From the NCBI RefSeq assembly GCF_963678635.1, contig NC_087062.1, forward strand, positions 54,446,473-54,510,472: a stretch of DNA of 64,000 nt, in the 5' to 3' direction. The notes under the pieces were generated by a model that was not told the origin of the DNA, did no database searches, and was given only the letters and a program-made list of their open reading frames with translations. Both the position numbers and the translations under genes were made by a program. This document shows positions 1 through 10,219 of the stretch, one piece after another (position 1 is the stretch's first letter; each line of letters begins with the position of its first letter). Source of the stretch: Symsagittifera roscoffensis. Taxonomy: Eukaryota > Xenacoelomorpha > Acoela > Convolutidae.

Positions 1-4
1 CTTT

Positions 5-130
5 TCTGAACCCTCCTAGGAACCTTCGCTCAAGCGTTGGGACACTTCGTTACTATCCCAGGATTTTTCCAAACCCTCCTAGGAAACTTCGCTTTAAGTG
101 TTGGGACACTTTGTACTGTCGCTCAAGTGT
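5..130. repeat. 63-bp direct repeat, two copies, in the E0 leader
   Basis: The string CCCTCCTAGG recurs at 11-20 and 74-83, and each copy is followed by a similar CTTCGCT...GTTGGGACACTT stretch, giving a period of 63 bp. The GGGACA core resembles the unit of the E1 minisatellite at 5521-6692, so both may have grown from the same leader segment. Confidence 0.75.
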
Positions 131-1617
131 TTCTTCGTCTGATTGATGATTTCCCCTGTACCTTGTGTCGAATTTTGGAATTTCTGATCCACTATCCCCG
201 TACCACCTCTAGAGCTCTTAAAAAGTCCCCAAAACCCAATCTTGTTGATGAAAAGTTTACCTGCTAACCACCTGAAATTACTTTTCCTTTATTAATCCGA
301 CTTGTTAGCAATTGCCTTATGATTTCCAATTCGTTAAAAGCCAACTGAATTTAAAACGTAAAAACTTAACTGAGAGAAATGAAAAACTATAAAAAAAATA
401 TGGCGAGTACATCCATTGTTCAAAGGCGACCAATGTGGTATTTTCGTAAAAATTGTCTGGTACCTGATTGTCACGCGCTTTTCCTCCCCCCTACTAACAG
501 TCTTATGGGGTATTCTCCTTTTGGGTTCCAAAAACGGTCTATTTCCGATCTCCCCATCCGATCGCACCAGGTTACCTACCTTAATTTGATCTTGAAATTT
601 GGATATTCTTGCGTTGCACTTCCTGTTCTGAGTCTAAAGATGGATCTTTCTGGACTGTGGGTCTACTAATGTAACTAAATCGACGATATCGATTGTATAG
701 TTACTATAATGTGTCCTCCTTTTTACAATTTTCAACCACCAACGTCTATCTTAACCAGCCCCCCTTCTAACCTCCCCCCTATCTAGCCCCCACTTAATTC
801 GAAAATTACCCTCAGCGCGATGGGTGCTAAACCTCTCGAGAAAAAACCGTAGAACCTGTTTCCAAGCTCTGATCAAGTAAAACCGTTCCCTCAAAACAGT
901 GGGTCTTCGCTATATTTTACACCTATTTCCTCAAATGTAAAATTGAATTTATCGATACCCGTTTGACCAAACAGAACCTCCGTAAACCTTCTACCTTTTG
1001 CCAGCCATGTTCTGCTTTGAGCACACTGCTGACTGGTCACCTGTCGGTTGGTCACACTTTCCCCCTGGGCTGGTCACCTGTTCCAGTCAAGTCTCCCAGT
1101 GGTCGAGCCTCCTTGTTCTCCACTTTCCCACTTCGCTGGGCAGCTCTTCCAGCCAAGTCTCCTAGTGGTCCTCTGCTATCTGAAAACCTTAGAACGCCCC
1201 ACACTTGGGCGCCTATAAAATGTTGCTGATTTGATTGAGACGATCGGTCATATTGGAAAACAGTATGGGTGTACTATTTTGTAATTATTATGAAGGTTTG
1301 ATCCACCTAATTTGGAAATCAAAGCCACTGTCCTTTTTATGTTTTATGGTTTTTTGTTCTTATTTCTAATCTTTTTTCGTTTTTTTCCGCTTTTTTTACT
1401 CGTTTTTTGTCCCCCTGGTGACCCCCTTACTCGGTTAGCTAGGCCTCGTTTCTGAAAGCGCACCGGAAAATTTTCTCAAGTTTTCTTGAAAAGATATCAC
1501 GGAACAACCATGGGTGAATACGTTCCCGTTGAACCGTACCACCGGTACTCTAGAATGGGCATGTAGCCCAGAGCTGTGTCAAGTGGGTTTGATACCGTAG
1601 TCATGATGTCGTAAAAA
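131..1617 (-). other. Untranslated leader of E0
   Basis: This stretch has no conserved coding frame. It aligns as reverse complement with the E1 leader 3722-5460. Around 660-720 it keeps the uninterrupted form of a segment that is inverted and duplicated in E1 (4573-5325), so E0 shows the likely ancestral order. T-rich runs and CTCAAG/CTTGAG hexamers are common. Confidence 0.6.
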
Positions 1618-1632
1618 CACCAGGGAGCGCCA
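1618..1632 (-). promoter_or_regulatory. Candidate primer-binding site of E0
   Basis: Minus-strand TGGCGCTCCC begins 11 nt after the LTR end. TGGCGCTCC at nearly the same distance also follows the LTRs of E1 and E2. It begins with TGG, as expected for pairing with a tRNA CCA end, but I could not name the tRNA. Confidence 0.45.
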
Positions 1633-1643
1633 TAAAAACTCTT

Positions 1644-2492
1644 TCTAACAGTCACCTTCTTGAGTCACATTTGAGGTTAAAGAAAAATAGGCCCTTTAAC
1701 CATTGGCTCAAGAGTCAGGGACACTATCTCTTGTGTTTTTCTACCTCAAGCAGTCGGAGCCAATTCGGTTCACTTGCGACATGAGACTAAAACCCGTGTT
1801 ACAGCTTAGAGGCCACTACCAAAATGTTCCCCACTCTAGGTCTCGAAATACCTAAAATACGCGAACGCCGTTAAAAACAGGGTCGGAACCTTGTGTATAG
1901 TTACTTTTTATTGCACAGTGGACCTTTGATTCATTTCAGATGGATCAACCTAAAAACTCTCCCTAACTCAACATAACAATATAAAACACACTCAAGAAAA
2001 TTCAATTTGGCATTTACATACCGACACGACCTCTAGAACCGAGTAACTAAACTATGAAACAACTCTAGGATTGATGGGTAATTAATTTTAACTCGAGAAT
2101 GTTGTAATGAATAAGTTTTAGCTCAAGAAATAGGTTTTGGGTCTGGACCATTGGGAGACTTCGGGTGTCCACCTTTCCACCGAAGGTTCCCTCTGGTCCA
2201 CTCGAACTACTCTCCCTTCACTCGTGATTACTTTCTGTCTCCTGCCAAGAATAAGACAGCTTTACTCGTTTTCGAATTATGTGTTGGAAATTGCGAATAG
2301 CTGCTATTTTTGACTACTTTCCCGCGATTAAAGTTCGAATCTTCTGATCTTATTTTTCTGATATTTTCAGTTGTCGCGAGAAACTTGATCATGACATGTT
2401 CAACTGGAATTTTTGAAAAATTGCATTTAACCCCAAAATCAACTCCAATTGTTTTCTCAAGGTCAAACTTCCAAATATGACCGACTGGTACA
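1644..2492 (-). repeat. 5' LTR of E0
   Basis: Read on the minus strand it starts TGTACCAGTCGG and ends near TGTTAGA, where E1 has TGTTACA. The start matches the E1 3' LTR (TGTGCCAGTCGG at 34429). Length is about 849 bp, close to E1 (~870-900) and E2 (876-878). The last CA appears mutated to GA. Confidence 0.75.
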
Positions 2493-2825
2493 TGTGTTTA
2501 GACGCAAGCCAGTCGTTTTACAACCTAGCTATATTTTCCGTCGTTATGTACTTCCGAGCGAATGTTACATTCCAAAGCCGCATTAATTGGTAGGAATACA
2601 TATTTGCCGCCACTCCGTGTCGTTACTGGTTACATTCAGAATAACTCCGAGTGCATCGCGCATAGTTTCACATAATTGTTTGATTGTGCTTAGTGAAAAA
2701 CGGCGCAGTCGTGAGAGTGTACATGAACTCTTGGATGAAAAAACAGTTTTTCAGTAAGAAGAGAGCAACATGTGCAGGCAGAGTGGATAATTCCTCACAC
2801 ATTATTTTCAACTGACCTTGAGGAA
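2493..2825. other. Spacer between two head-to-head LTRs
   Basis: About 330 bp lie between the outward-facing E0 and E1 5' LTRs. I recognise no gene or repeat. The string GCGAATGTTACA near 2561-2573 equals the 3' end of the E2-type LTR and could be a tiny LTR remnant or chance. The spacer may be original target DNA or filler from a rearrangement that trimmed the first ~25 bp of the E1 LTR. Confidence 0.5.
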
Positions 2826-3695
2826 TTTTGACCTTGAGGAATACGAACAACGTAATTTTGGGACGAAATTTTTATTTTTCATAATTTCAAATTGAGCCTG
2901 TCATGCTCAACTTTCTCGGGAAAACTGAAACTCTCAGAAATACAAGATCAGAACAACCAATTTACCATCGCGGGAAAGTACTTGAAAAAAACAGCGGGAA
3001 ATTGCTATTTGCAATTTCCAGATATAAATCAAGCGCGAGTAGAGCTGTCTTATCCTGAAATAAGAGAAGAAACGATTGCGAAAGAAGAACGTATTTATTC
3101 GAGGTGAACCAGAGAGAACCCTCAGTGGAAAGGTGGACAGCTGAGGTGTCCCAATGGTTTAGAACAAAACTTCAATTCTTGAGTCAAAACTTATTTCCCT
3201 GGCTGAAATAAATTAGTATCAAATTTCTCAAGTTATCATACTTAATTCTCAAGTTGCTTACTAATTTAGTTACCTTTAATTCTCGAGTGTGCTGCTATGT
3301 GAGTACCCAATTTAATTTCTTGAGAGTGTTTTATGATTGTTATGTTGAGGTAAGGAGAGTTTTAGGTTGATCCATCTGAAATGGATCAAAGTTCCACTGT
3401 CTAATAAAAAGTAACGGTACGGATTGTTCCGACCCTGTTTTTAACGGCGTTCGTGTATTTTGGGTATTTTGAGACCTAAGTATGGGGGACGCTCTTATTT
3501 TCTAGAGTAAGGGGGGGGTATTTTGGTAGTGGCCTTTAAGCTGTAACGGGTTTTTAGTCTCATGTCGCAAGTGAACCGAATTGGCTCCGACCGTTCGAGC
3601 TAGAAAAACACAAGAGATCCCTGACTCTTGAGGCAATGGTTATAGGGCCTATTTTTCTTTAACCTCATATGTGACCGAAGTAGGTGACCGTTACA
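2826..3695 (+). repeat. 5' LTR of E1 (start trimmed)
   Basis: It aligns in direct orientation with the 3' LTR at 34429-35199 plus 58003-58132. It lacks the first ~25 bases (TGTGCCAGTCGG...) found at 34429 and ends GTTACA at 3695. A 71-codon open frame at 2892-3107 is also open in the 3' LTR (34517-34732), but it has no ATG at its start and the E0 LTR does not keep the frame, so I do not call it a gene. Confidence 0.82.
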
Positions 3696-3706
3696 TAGTG
3701 TTTTTA

Positions 3707-3721
3707 TGGCGCTCCTGCTTG
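3707..3721 (+). promoter_or_regulatory. Candidate primer-binding site of E1
   Basis: TGGCGCTCCTGCTTG begins 11 nt after the LTR end. The core TGGCGCTCC is shared with E0 and E2 at the same offset although the bases between differ, which argues for function. The primer tRNA is not identified, and the 11-nt displacement from the LTR is larger than usual. Confidence 0.5.
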
Positions 3722-4572
3722 TTTTTACGACATCATGACTATGGAGTCGAACCTACTTGACACAGCTCCGGGCTACATGCCCATTCTAGAGTGTCGGTGG
3801 TACGGTTCAGCGGGAACGTGTAAACCTTCCGGTTGTACCGTGATAGCTTTGTAAGAAAACTCGAGAAATCTTCCTGGTACGCTCTCCGAACGAGGCTTAG
3901 CTAACCGAGCAAGGGGGGGGGGGGGTAACTAGGGGGACAAAAAACGAGCAAAAGACAAAAAGCGAAACAAAAACCGAAACAAAAACCGAAAAAGAATAGA
4001 ACAAGGAACAGAAACCATAAAACAAAAAATGACAGTGACTTTTACACCAAATTAGTTGGATCAAACCTTTATATTAATTAAATAGTATACCCTTACTGTT
4101 TTTTATAAGACCGATCGTTTTGATCATTTCAGCAATTTGAAAAGGTGCCCGAGTGTGGGGAGTTGGGGAGGGTTTTCAGATAGCTTGCAACTTAGCTGGA
4201 TCATTAGGAGACTTGAGTGAACAGGTGATCAGCCAAGTGGGAAAGTGGTGCTGGTGATCAAGTGCAGGACAAACAACCGCCAAGGAATCCGAGCAACAAG
4301 AGAGGACGAGGGTGTTCTCAAGTTGGTCAAATGGGTATCGTTAAAATTCACATTACATTATAGGAGATAAGTGCAAAATTGGATAAGCGGAACCCCACTG
4401 TTTTGAGGAACGTTTTTACTCAAGCAGGCCTGGAAACACGTTCTACGGTTTTCTCTCAAGAGGTTTAGCACCCGGCGCTTAAGGTAATTTTCGGCTTAAG
4501 AGGGGGGGTAAAGAGGGGGGAGGTTAGAAGGAGGGCTGGTTAGGTTAGAGGTTGGCGGTTGTAAATTGTAAA
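3722..4572 (+). other. Untranslated leader of E1, first part
   Basis: No conserved ORF. It aligns inverted with the E0 leader. A G-homopolymer near 3911-3924 and A-rich runs near 3945-4020 (AAACCGAAAC units) are visible. Confidence 0.55.
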
Positions 4573-5325
4573 CTTGTTCGGGGTGTCTTGTGATCACATG
4601 TTTGTTTAAAACCGATTAAAACTTTTTTTTTACCAAAAGCGTCAAAATCTGAACAGAGAAAAAACAATGATAAAAACAGAAAAATAAAGGTGACCTGTGT
4701 CAACCCTTTTTTTGAACAAAAACAAAAAAAATGTCTGGTACCTGATTGCCACGCGTTCTCCTCCCCCCTGCTAGCGATCTTATGGGGTATCACAAAAACT
4801 GTCTACGTCCGTTCCCCCCACCCGATCCGACCAGGGTACCTACCTTAATTCGATGTTAAATTTGGATATCCGCTTCTTATAATCAACGCGTATAAGAATC
4901 TAATGTAACTAAATCGACGATGTCGATCAATTAGTTACTCTAATATGTCCCCCCAATTTACAAATTGATCGACACCGTCGATTTAGTTACATTAGATTCT
5001 TATACGCGTTGATTATAAGAAGCGGATATCCAAATTTAACATCGAATTAAGGTAGGTACCCTGGTCGGATCGGGTGGGGGGAACGGACGTAGACAGTTTT
5101 TGTGATAACCCATAAGATCGCTAGCAGGGGGAGGAGAACGCGTGGCAATCAGGTACCAGACATTTTTTTGTTTTTGTTCAAGAAAAGGGTTGACCCAGGT
5201 CACCTTTATTTTTCAGTTTTTATCATTGTTTTTTCTCTGTTCAGATTTTGACGCTTTTGGTAAAAAAAAGTTTGAATCGGTTTTGAACAAACATGTGATC
5301 ACAAGACACCCCGAACAAGTTGGGT
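4573..5325. repeat. Inverted duplication with ~365-bp arms in the E1 leader
   Basis: The left arm (about 4573-4938) is the near-exact reverse complement of the right arm (about 4960-5325), with a loop of ~20-30 bp. Matching ends are CTTGTTCGGGGTGTCTTG and its complement. In E0 the same leader segment (near 660-720) is single copy, so the left arm is an extra inverted copy gained by E1 or lost from E0. ORFs in both arms are mirror artefacts. Confidence 0.85.
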
Positions 5326-5520
5326 TTCAACTTGCATCAAAATATTAAAAGGGAAATAAATACAGGGGGGTTGGTAATTCTAACTTCTGGCCAGTAAGAT
5401 TGGGTTTTTTGGGAAAATTTTTACTAGAGCTCAAGTGGTGGTAACAGGTACAGTGGTTCAAGAGTCCCGACAACGAAAGAGAAGAGTTCCCACTGTCCCA
5501 ACACTTAGCGGAGAAGTCCC

Positions 5521-6692
5521 GGGACAGTACCGAAAAGTCTTGGGACAGACAGTCTCGGGACAGGCAGTCTCGGGACAGTGGTCTTTGGACAGGCAGTCTT
5601 GGGACAGGCAGTCTTGGGACAGGCAGTCTTGGGACAGGCAGTCTTGGGACAGGCAGTCTTGGGACAGGCAGTCTTGGGACAGGCAGTCTTGGGACAGGCA
5701 GTCTAGGGACAGGCAGTCTTGGGACAGGCAGTCTTGGACAGGCAGTCTTGGGACAGGCCGTCTTGGGACAGGCCGTCTTGGGACAGGCAGTCTTGGGACA
5801 AGCAGTCTTGGGACAGGCAGTCTTGGGACAGGCAATCTTGGGACAGGCAGTCTTGGGACATGCGGTCTTGGGACAGGCAGTCTTGGGACAGGCAGTCTTG
5901 GAGCAAGCAGTCTTGGGAAAGGCAGTCTTGGGACAGGCAGTCTTGGGACAGGCAGTCTTGGGACCGGCAGTCTTGGGACAGGCAGTCTTGGGACAGGCAG
6001 TCTTGGGACAGGCAGTCTTGGGACAGGCAGTCTTGAGACAGTGGTCTTGGGACAGTAGTCTTGGGAAAAGCAGTCGTGGGACAGGCAGTCTTGGGACAGG
6101 TAGTCGTGGGACAGGCAGTCTTGGGACAGGCAGTCTTGGGACAGTAGTCTTGGGACAGATAGTCTTGGGACAGGCAGTCTTGGGACAGTAGTTTTGGGAC
6201 AGGCAGTCTTGGGACAGGCCGTCTTGGGACAGGCAGTCTTGGGATAGGCAGTCTTGGGACAGGCAGTCTTGGGACAGGCAGTCTCGGGACAGGCAGTCTT
6301 GGGACAGGCAGTCTTGGGACAGTGGTCTTGGGACAAGCAGTCGTGGGACAGGCAGTCTTGGGACATGTAGTCGTGGGACAGGCAGTCTTGGGACAGGCAG
6401 TCTTGGGACAGTAGTCTTGGGACAGGTAGTCTTGGGACAGGCAGTCTTGGGACAGTAGTCTTGGGACAGTGCGGTCTTGGGACAGGTAGTCTTGGTACAG
6501 TTGAGAGAAGTCCTGGGACAGTACCTAAGAGTCTTGGGACAGCACCAGAAAGTATTGGGACAGTACCTAAGAGTCTTGGGACAGCACCAGAGGGTCTTGG
6601 GACAGTAAATATAAGTCTTGGGACAGTACCAGGAAGTCTTGGGACGGTACAAAAAAATTGTGTGTCGGTACTAGAAGGTCTTGGGACACTGC
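5521..6692. repeat. 15-bp minisatellite in the E1 leader
   Basis: The unit GGGACAGGCAGTCTT is repeated roughly 65-75 times, with variants (GGGACAGTAGTCTT, GGGACAAGCAGTCTT). It becomes irregular after ~6490, where longer units with GTACC appear. Because 15 is divisible by three, long frames are open on both strands (WDRQS-like on plus, CPKTA-like on minus). These are by-products of the repeat. The array sits between the LTR and gag, the place of the untranslated leader. Confidence 0.95.
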
Positions 6693-7006
6693 TCAACGCT
6701 CAATTAGAAGCAAAAGGACCGGTCCGGACGATTAAATTGCGAAAGGTCCATTATATTAAGATCACGAATTGGAGACTTATTTTACTTAAGAGAATTAGGA
6801 ATATTTTTAGAAATTTTATCCGTAGAATAGAAATTTGTGGATATTAGTTTTGTAGATAGAAACAATTGTAAATAAAAAACATGAGGTGTAGTAAGGTACC
6901 AATAGCAGAAAAAAGAGTTCTAGAGTTGAAGACCAAACCTAACTCGTCGCAACGAAAATTGATACAGTTAGACCAAAAAGTAACAAGGAAGAACTTTTCA
7001 GTGAGC

Positions 7007-9180
7007 ATGGTCGACACAAGAAGCGCAAAGGAAAACAAGACGAGAGGAAGCGCTGAAGAGGGACGGACGGATCCTGCTATAGAAATTGATCTTGAGACAC
7101 CAGATCAGAGTGGAGAAGAAGACAACGGAGTCGACACCGATGCCGAATGCAGAAGAACAAAAGCAAAAGTTGATGGAATTCTCACCGATAGACACGGTGG
7201 AGAACACGACGGGCAACACGCCAGAAACAATAAAGGACGAGTCTCACGCGAAAAGAACGTAATTTACAGAGAGGATAGCAATGATGGTCGGAATGAAATC
7301 GAGAGACAGAGTGGGAGAAGAACAAAAAGCCGAGAAAGGCAAAACGTTTGGAACAGTTTCCACGAAAACAACAGAGGTTAACCGAGATGACCATGAGGCC
7401 AAACATGGGGCAACAGCTAGTCATGGGCAACAGCGGACCATGAAAAAACAAATTCTCTTGAGCTGGGCGATTTAATGGCGAAGTTAGATCAGATCGACAG
7501 AAGACTCAAGTGCAGCGAGGAGGATCGAGAAGTGATAAAAAAGAATTAGGATGAAACAAACACGAGTTCCTGGACAATTACTTCAATCTGGCGAAAGCGA
7601 CAGAGGAGAAGCTTCAGCAAATGTCAGACAAGGTAGAGGCCACTGACAAAGACCGCGAGGGAAATATCAACAAAGACATGCAAGCAATGAAGCAACGGTA
7701 TGACGCTGTGAACAGTCAGTTAGGGAGTCTGGAAAGGAGATTGAGCACAATGAGTAGGGACCAGGCTGAGAGTTCATGTGCCATACAGGCCAAACTGGAT
7801 GCCATCTTGAGAAACTCTACATCACACGACATACCGATAACGGATCGAACGCAAAGTAACAGAGCTGATTTCGTGGAACCACAACGGAACAAGCGTGAAT
7901 CAACACCATTACCGTTACCCCGGGGCAAATCGAGCATCGGTCCGGGGGGGGGGGGGGGGGTGTTCAAGACAAATATTAAGAGTGGGACATCAACTACGTT
8001 AAATGGCCCGGGGAAATCCACAACAAGCAATAATGTGGGACCTGATGCCATGACGTGGGCTAGCACCTGGGAGATGATGATTAGGACACTAGAAGTAATC
8101 GCTACGAGAAACACTGATTCGAGTGATAGAGGAGGTGGCACATCCAGGAAAACCTTAAAGAAGCCAAAAGAGTTTAAGGATGACACTGACGGATGCATCG
8201 ATACTTGGGTAGAAGTCATGAGACTACATTTGGAACAGGACAACTTGAATGACGAGAGACAAGCCTGCACAGCGATACTCAGTAACTTAGAAGGCACGGC
8301 GTTGAAAAGCGTTGTTGCAAAGAAGGAAGAGGAACGCGACACAGCGGGCAAGATCTTCGAGATATTGTTGAATCGATTCGGATCAGGCTTGAAGGGTCAA
8401 AGGGACGATGAATCAATTGATCGGTTCCTGGATGATCTTGAGAGCTTGAAGCGAAGGAGTGATCCTGAAGAGTCAACAAACAGAAGGAACTTTAGCATCG
8501 CCTCGAAGTTCATTGATGGGGTAAAAAGTGACGACTTGAGGACAATGTTAGCAACGTACTATACACTGTCAAAAGATCACAGTCAGAAGAAATGAGACAG
8601 AAGTCAAGAGAGTACATGCTGATGAAACCCAAGAAATAATCATACTCGGATAACAGGAACGTGCAAGGGAAGAGTCAACCACAGAGGTCGTCATGGTATA
8701 AGCCTAGAGATGATATGGACAAACGCAGGTCATGCTCAAATTGTGGATCAGCGGATCATGATGTGGCGGACTGCACAACGTATTAACAAGGCATTAAGAG
8801 TCTGGGGTATGCTCTGGATGAGGAAGATATGAGCCAGATGGAAGAACACGAGTTCTACAGCGGCCTAATCATCAAGATAGGTGCGAGATGCTTCTTCTGC
8901 AATCAAGAGGGCCACTTTAGGATGAACTGTCCATTATTTTGGGAAGCAGTAAAAAATCAAAGTCATCCGAAACACAAGTTAGCGTTAGCGGCGGTGCAGA
9001 ACACGAGAAACAGACAAGCCGAGTTTGAAACAAGAAATTCAGAGGCACCGAATGCGGAACTACCGACGAAGACGGTGAAAACTGTAACGCAGGTCAATAA
9101 TGCCATGGAGACCATGACCAGGAAGTCTCCCGAGATAAATTTTGAGAGAGCAGCTGCAGAGGCTATTAACAAGGTGAAGT
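7007..9180 (+). pseudogene. gag: E1 gag (capsid and nucleocapsid), broken
   Basis: The Gag polyprotein forms the particle and binds the RNA. I favour the ATG at 7007, because the residues around it align with the start of the E2 gag region. Visible parts: a charged N-terminal region (7007-7381); a coiled-coil-like and capsid-type region (7621-8595) with the motif KTLKKPKEFKDDTDGCIDTW shared with E2; a zinc knuckle CSNCGSADHDVADC near 8735-8776 (CX2CX4HX4C); and a second knuckle CFFCNQEGHFRMNC near 8890-8932. Stops or frameshifts occur after 7381, 8595 and 8784. A run of 17 G at 7944-7960 sits inside the reading frame and may be a slippage or assembly error. Confidence 0.82.
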
Positions 9181-10219
9181 AGGACCTAGCGACGAAGGAG
9201 ATAGAGCAACGATTGAAACAAGAGATCGAAAAGCAGAAGTTAAACGCGACGTTAAGTTGGTCAGTGCCAGTCCCAGAAGCTGTAGTGGGAGCGACAGAGA
9301 GTAGAAATTGCAACACTCTGAAAATGGTTACGGGAAAGCCATTCGGCATAATAAAGATCGGAGCCGGGATAATGTAGATAATCACCGTGGGTAGCCACGA
9401 AGTAACGAGGAACTTGAGTGAACCCAGCGACCAGACAATAATGCACAATGATGTGTACGCAGATTACTTGAGTGCAATAAGTCCACAGACGACTTCTAGA
9501 GCCTTGAGGGCGCTACTAACAAGAGGTGGCAGCAAGTCAGTCCGTGTGGAGAATAGATACACAGAAGCTTATATAGATGGGATAAACATTTACACGAAAA
9601 CCATGATAACATGTGATGAGGACCTAGCCGGACAGCTCTACGTGGGCAAAGAAGAATTGAAAGTATGATCGATTGGAACTGCGCATTGTTTGAAGAGGAT
9701 ACAATGCACATCGGGACAGAGGCAGACGTATCAGCACACGTGCTCGACATTAGTGGCAAAAAGACTCAGTTGTGCGGGTTACTTGATACGGGAGCAGTCT
9801 TGAGTGTTATACCAATCGAGACCTGGGAGCGAATGGGTTTCGACAAAAATGACTTGATAGACTCAAGAATACGGCTGTCAGCCGCAAACAAAGGGGCGCT
9901 ACGGGTACTAGGCAGAACACCAATAATAGCCCTAAATCTGGGCGAACGCAATCTGTGGATGAACTTTCTTGTGGTGGAGAACCTATACGAGTCTGACCAG
10001 TTCGTTTTAGGCAGAGACTTCATCAGGAATTTCGACGAAACGATTGATCTAAACAATGCCATGTTCAGGATTCGGAATCCGGACAGGAAGTACGTAATTA
10101 AACCGGTAAATTTGATAATGGCAAATGCGAATAAAGCGCTGGTGTTCTTGAGTAGGAGGGTAAGGCTGAAAGCGAACGAAGCAGCATTTGTAGGCCTGCG
10201 GATGAAAAATTATAATTAA
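9181..10219 (+). pseudogene. E1 aspartic protease region
   Basis: Retropepsin cleaves Gag-Pol in the particle. The ORF 9665-10219 has the active-site motif LLDTGAVLSVIP and the downstream ILGRD-type motif FVLGRDFIRNF. The preceding ORF 9387-9668 supplies the N-terminal extension (DGINIYTK), also found in E2, and ends with a stop at 9668 followed by a frame change. 9181-9386 is a decayed link from gag. After 10219 the frame is broken, but the coding sense continues into the RT linker. Confidence 0.85.

Larger units (their letters stand above)
1..2492 (-). mobile_element. E0: 5' end of a giant LTR retrotransposon, cut by the window edge
   Basis: Read on the minus strand this is a 5' LTR (2492 to 1644), an 11-nt gap, a PBS-like site and about 1.6 kb of untranslated leader. 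It matches, as reverse complement, the LTR and leader of E1 at 2826-5500, including the leader segment near 180-240 that pairs with 5395-5460. The two elements are therefore head to head. The coding part of E0 lies left of the window. E0 and E1 differ by many substitutions and indels, so they look like two family members rather than a fresh copy. No gene can be called inside it; the small ORFs are not conserved. Confidence 0.8.

Noticed and set aside
963..1229. 88-codon ORF in the E0 leader
   Set aside because: Not conserved in the inverted E1 leader, and no recognisable motif.
2892..3107. 71-codon ORF in the LTR, open in both E1 LTRs
   Set aside because: No ATG start, and the E0 LTR does not keep the frame. 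Two LTRs of one element are expected to share open frames by recent common origin.
5345..6696. Long minus-strand ORFs of 412-435 codons with CPKTA / PRLPV repeats, and plus-strand WDRQS-repeat ORFs
   Set aside because: They are products of a 15-bp minisatellite whose period is divisible by three. All frames stay open, there is no homology, and the region is a retroelement leader.
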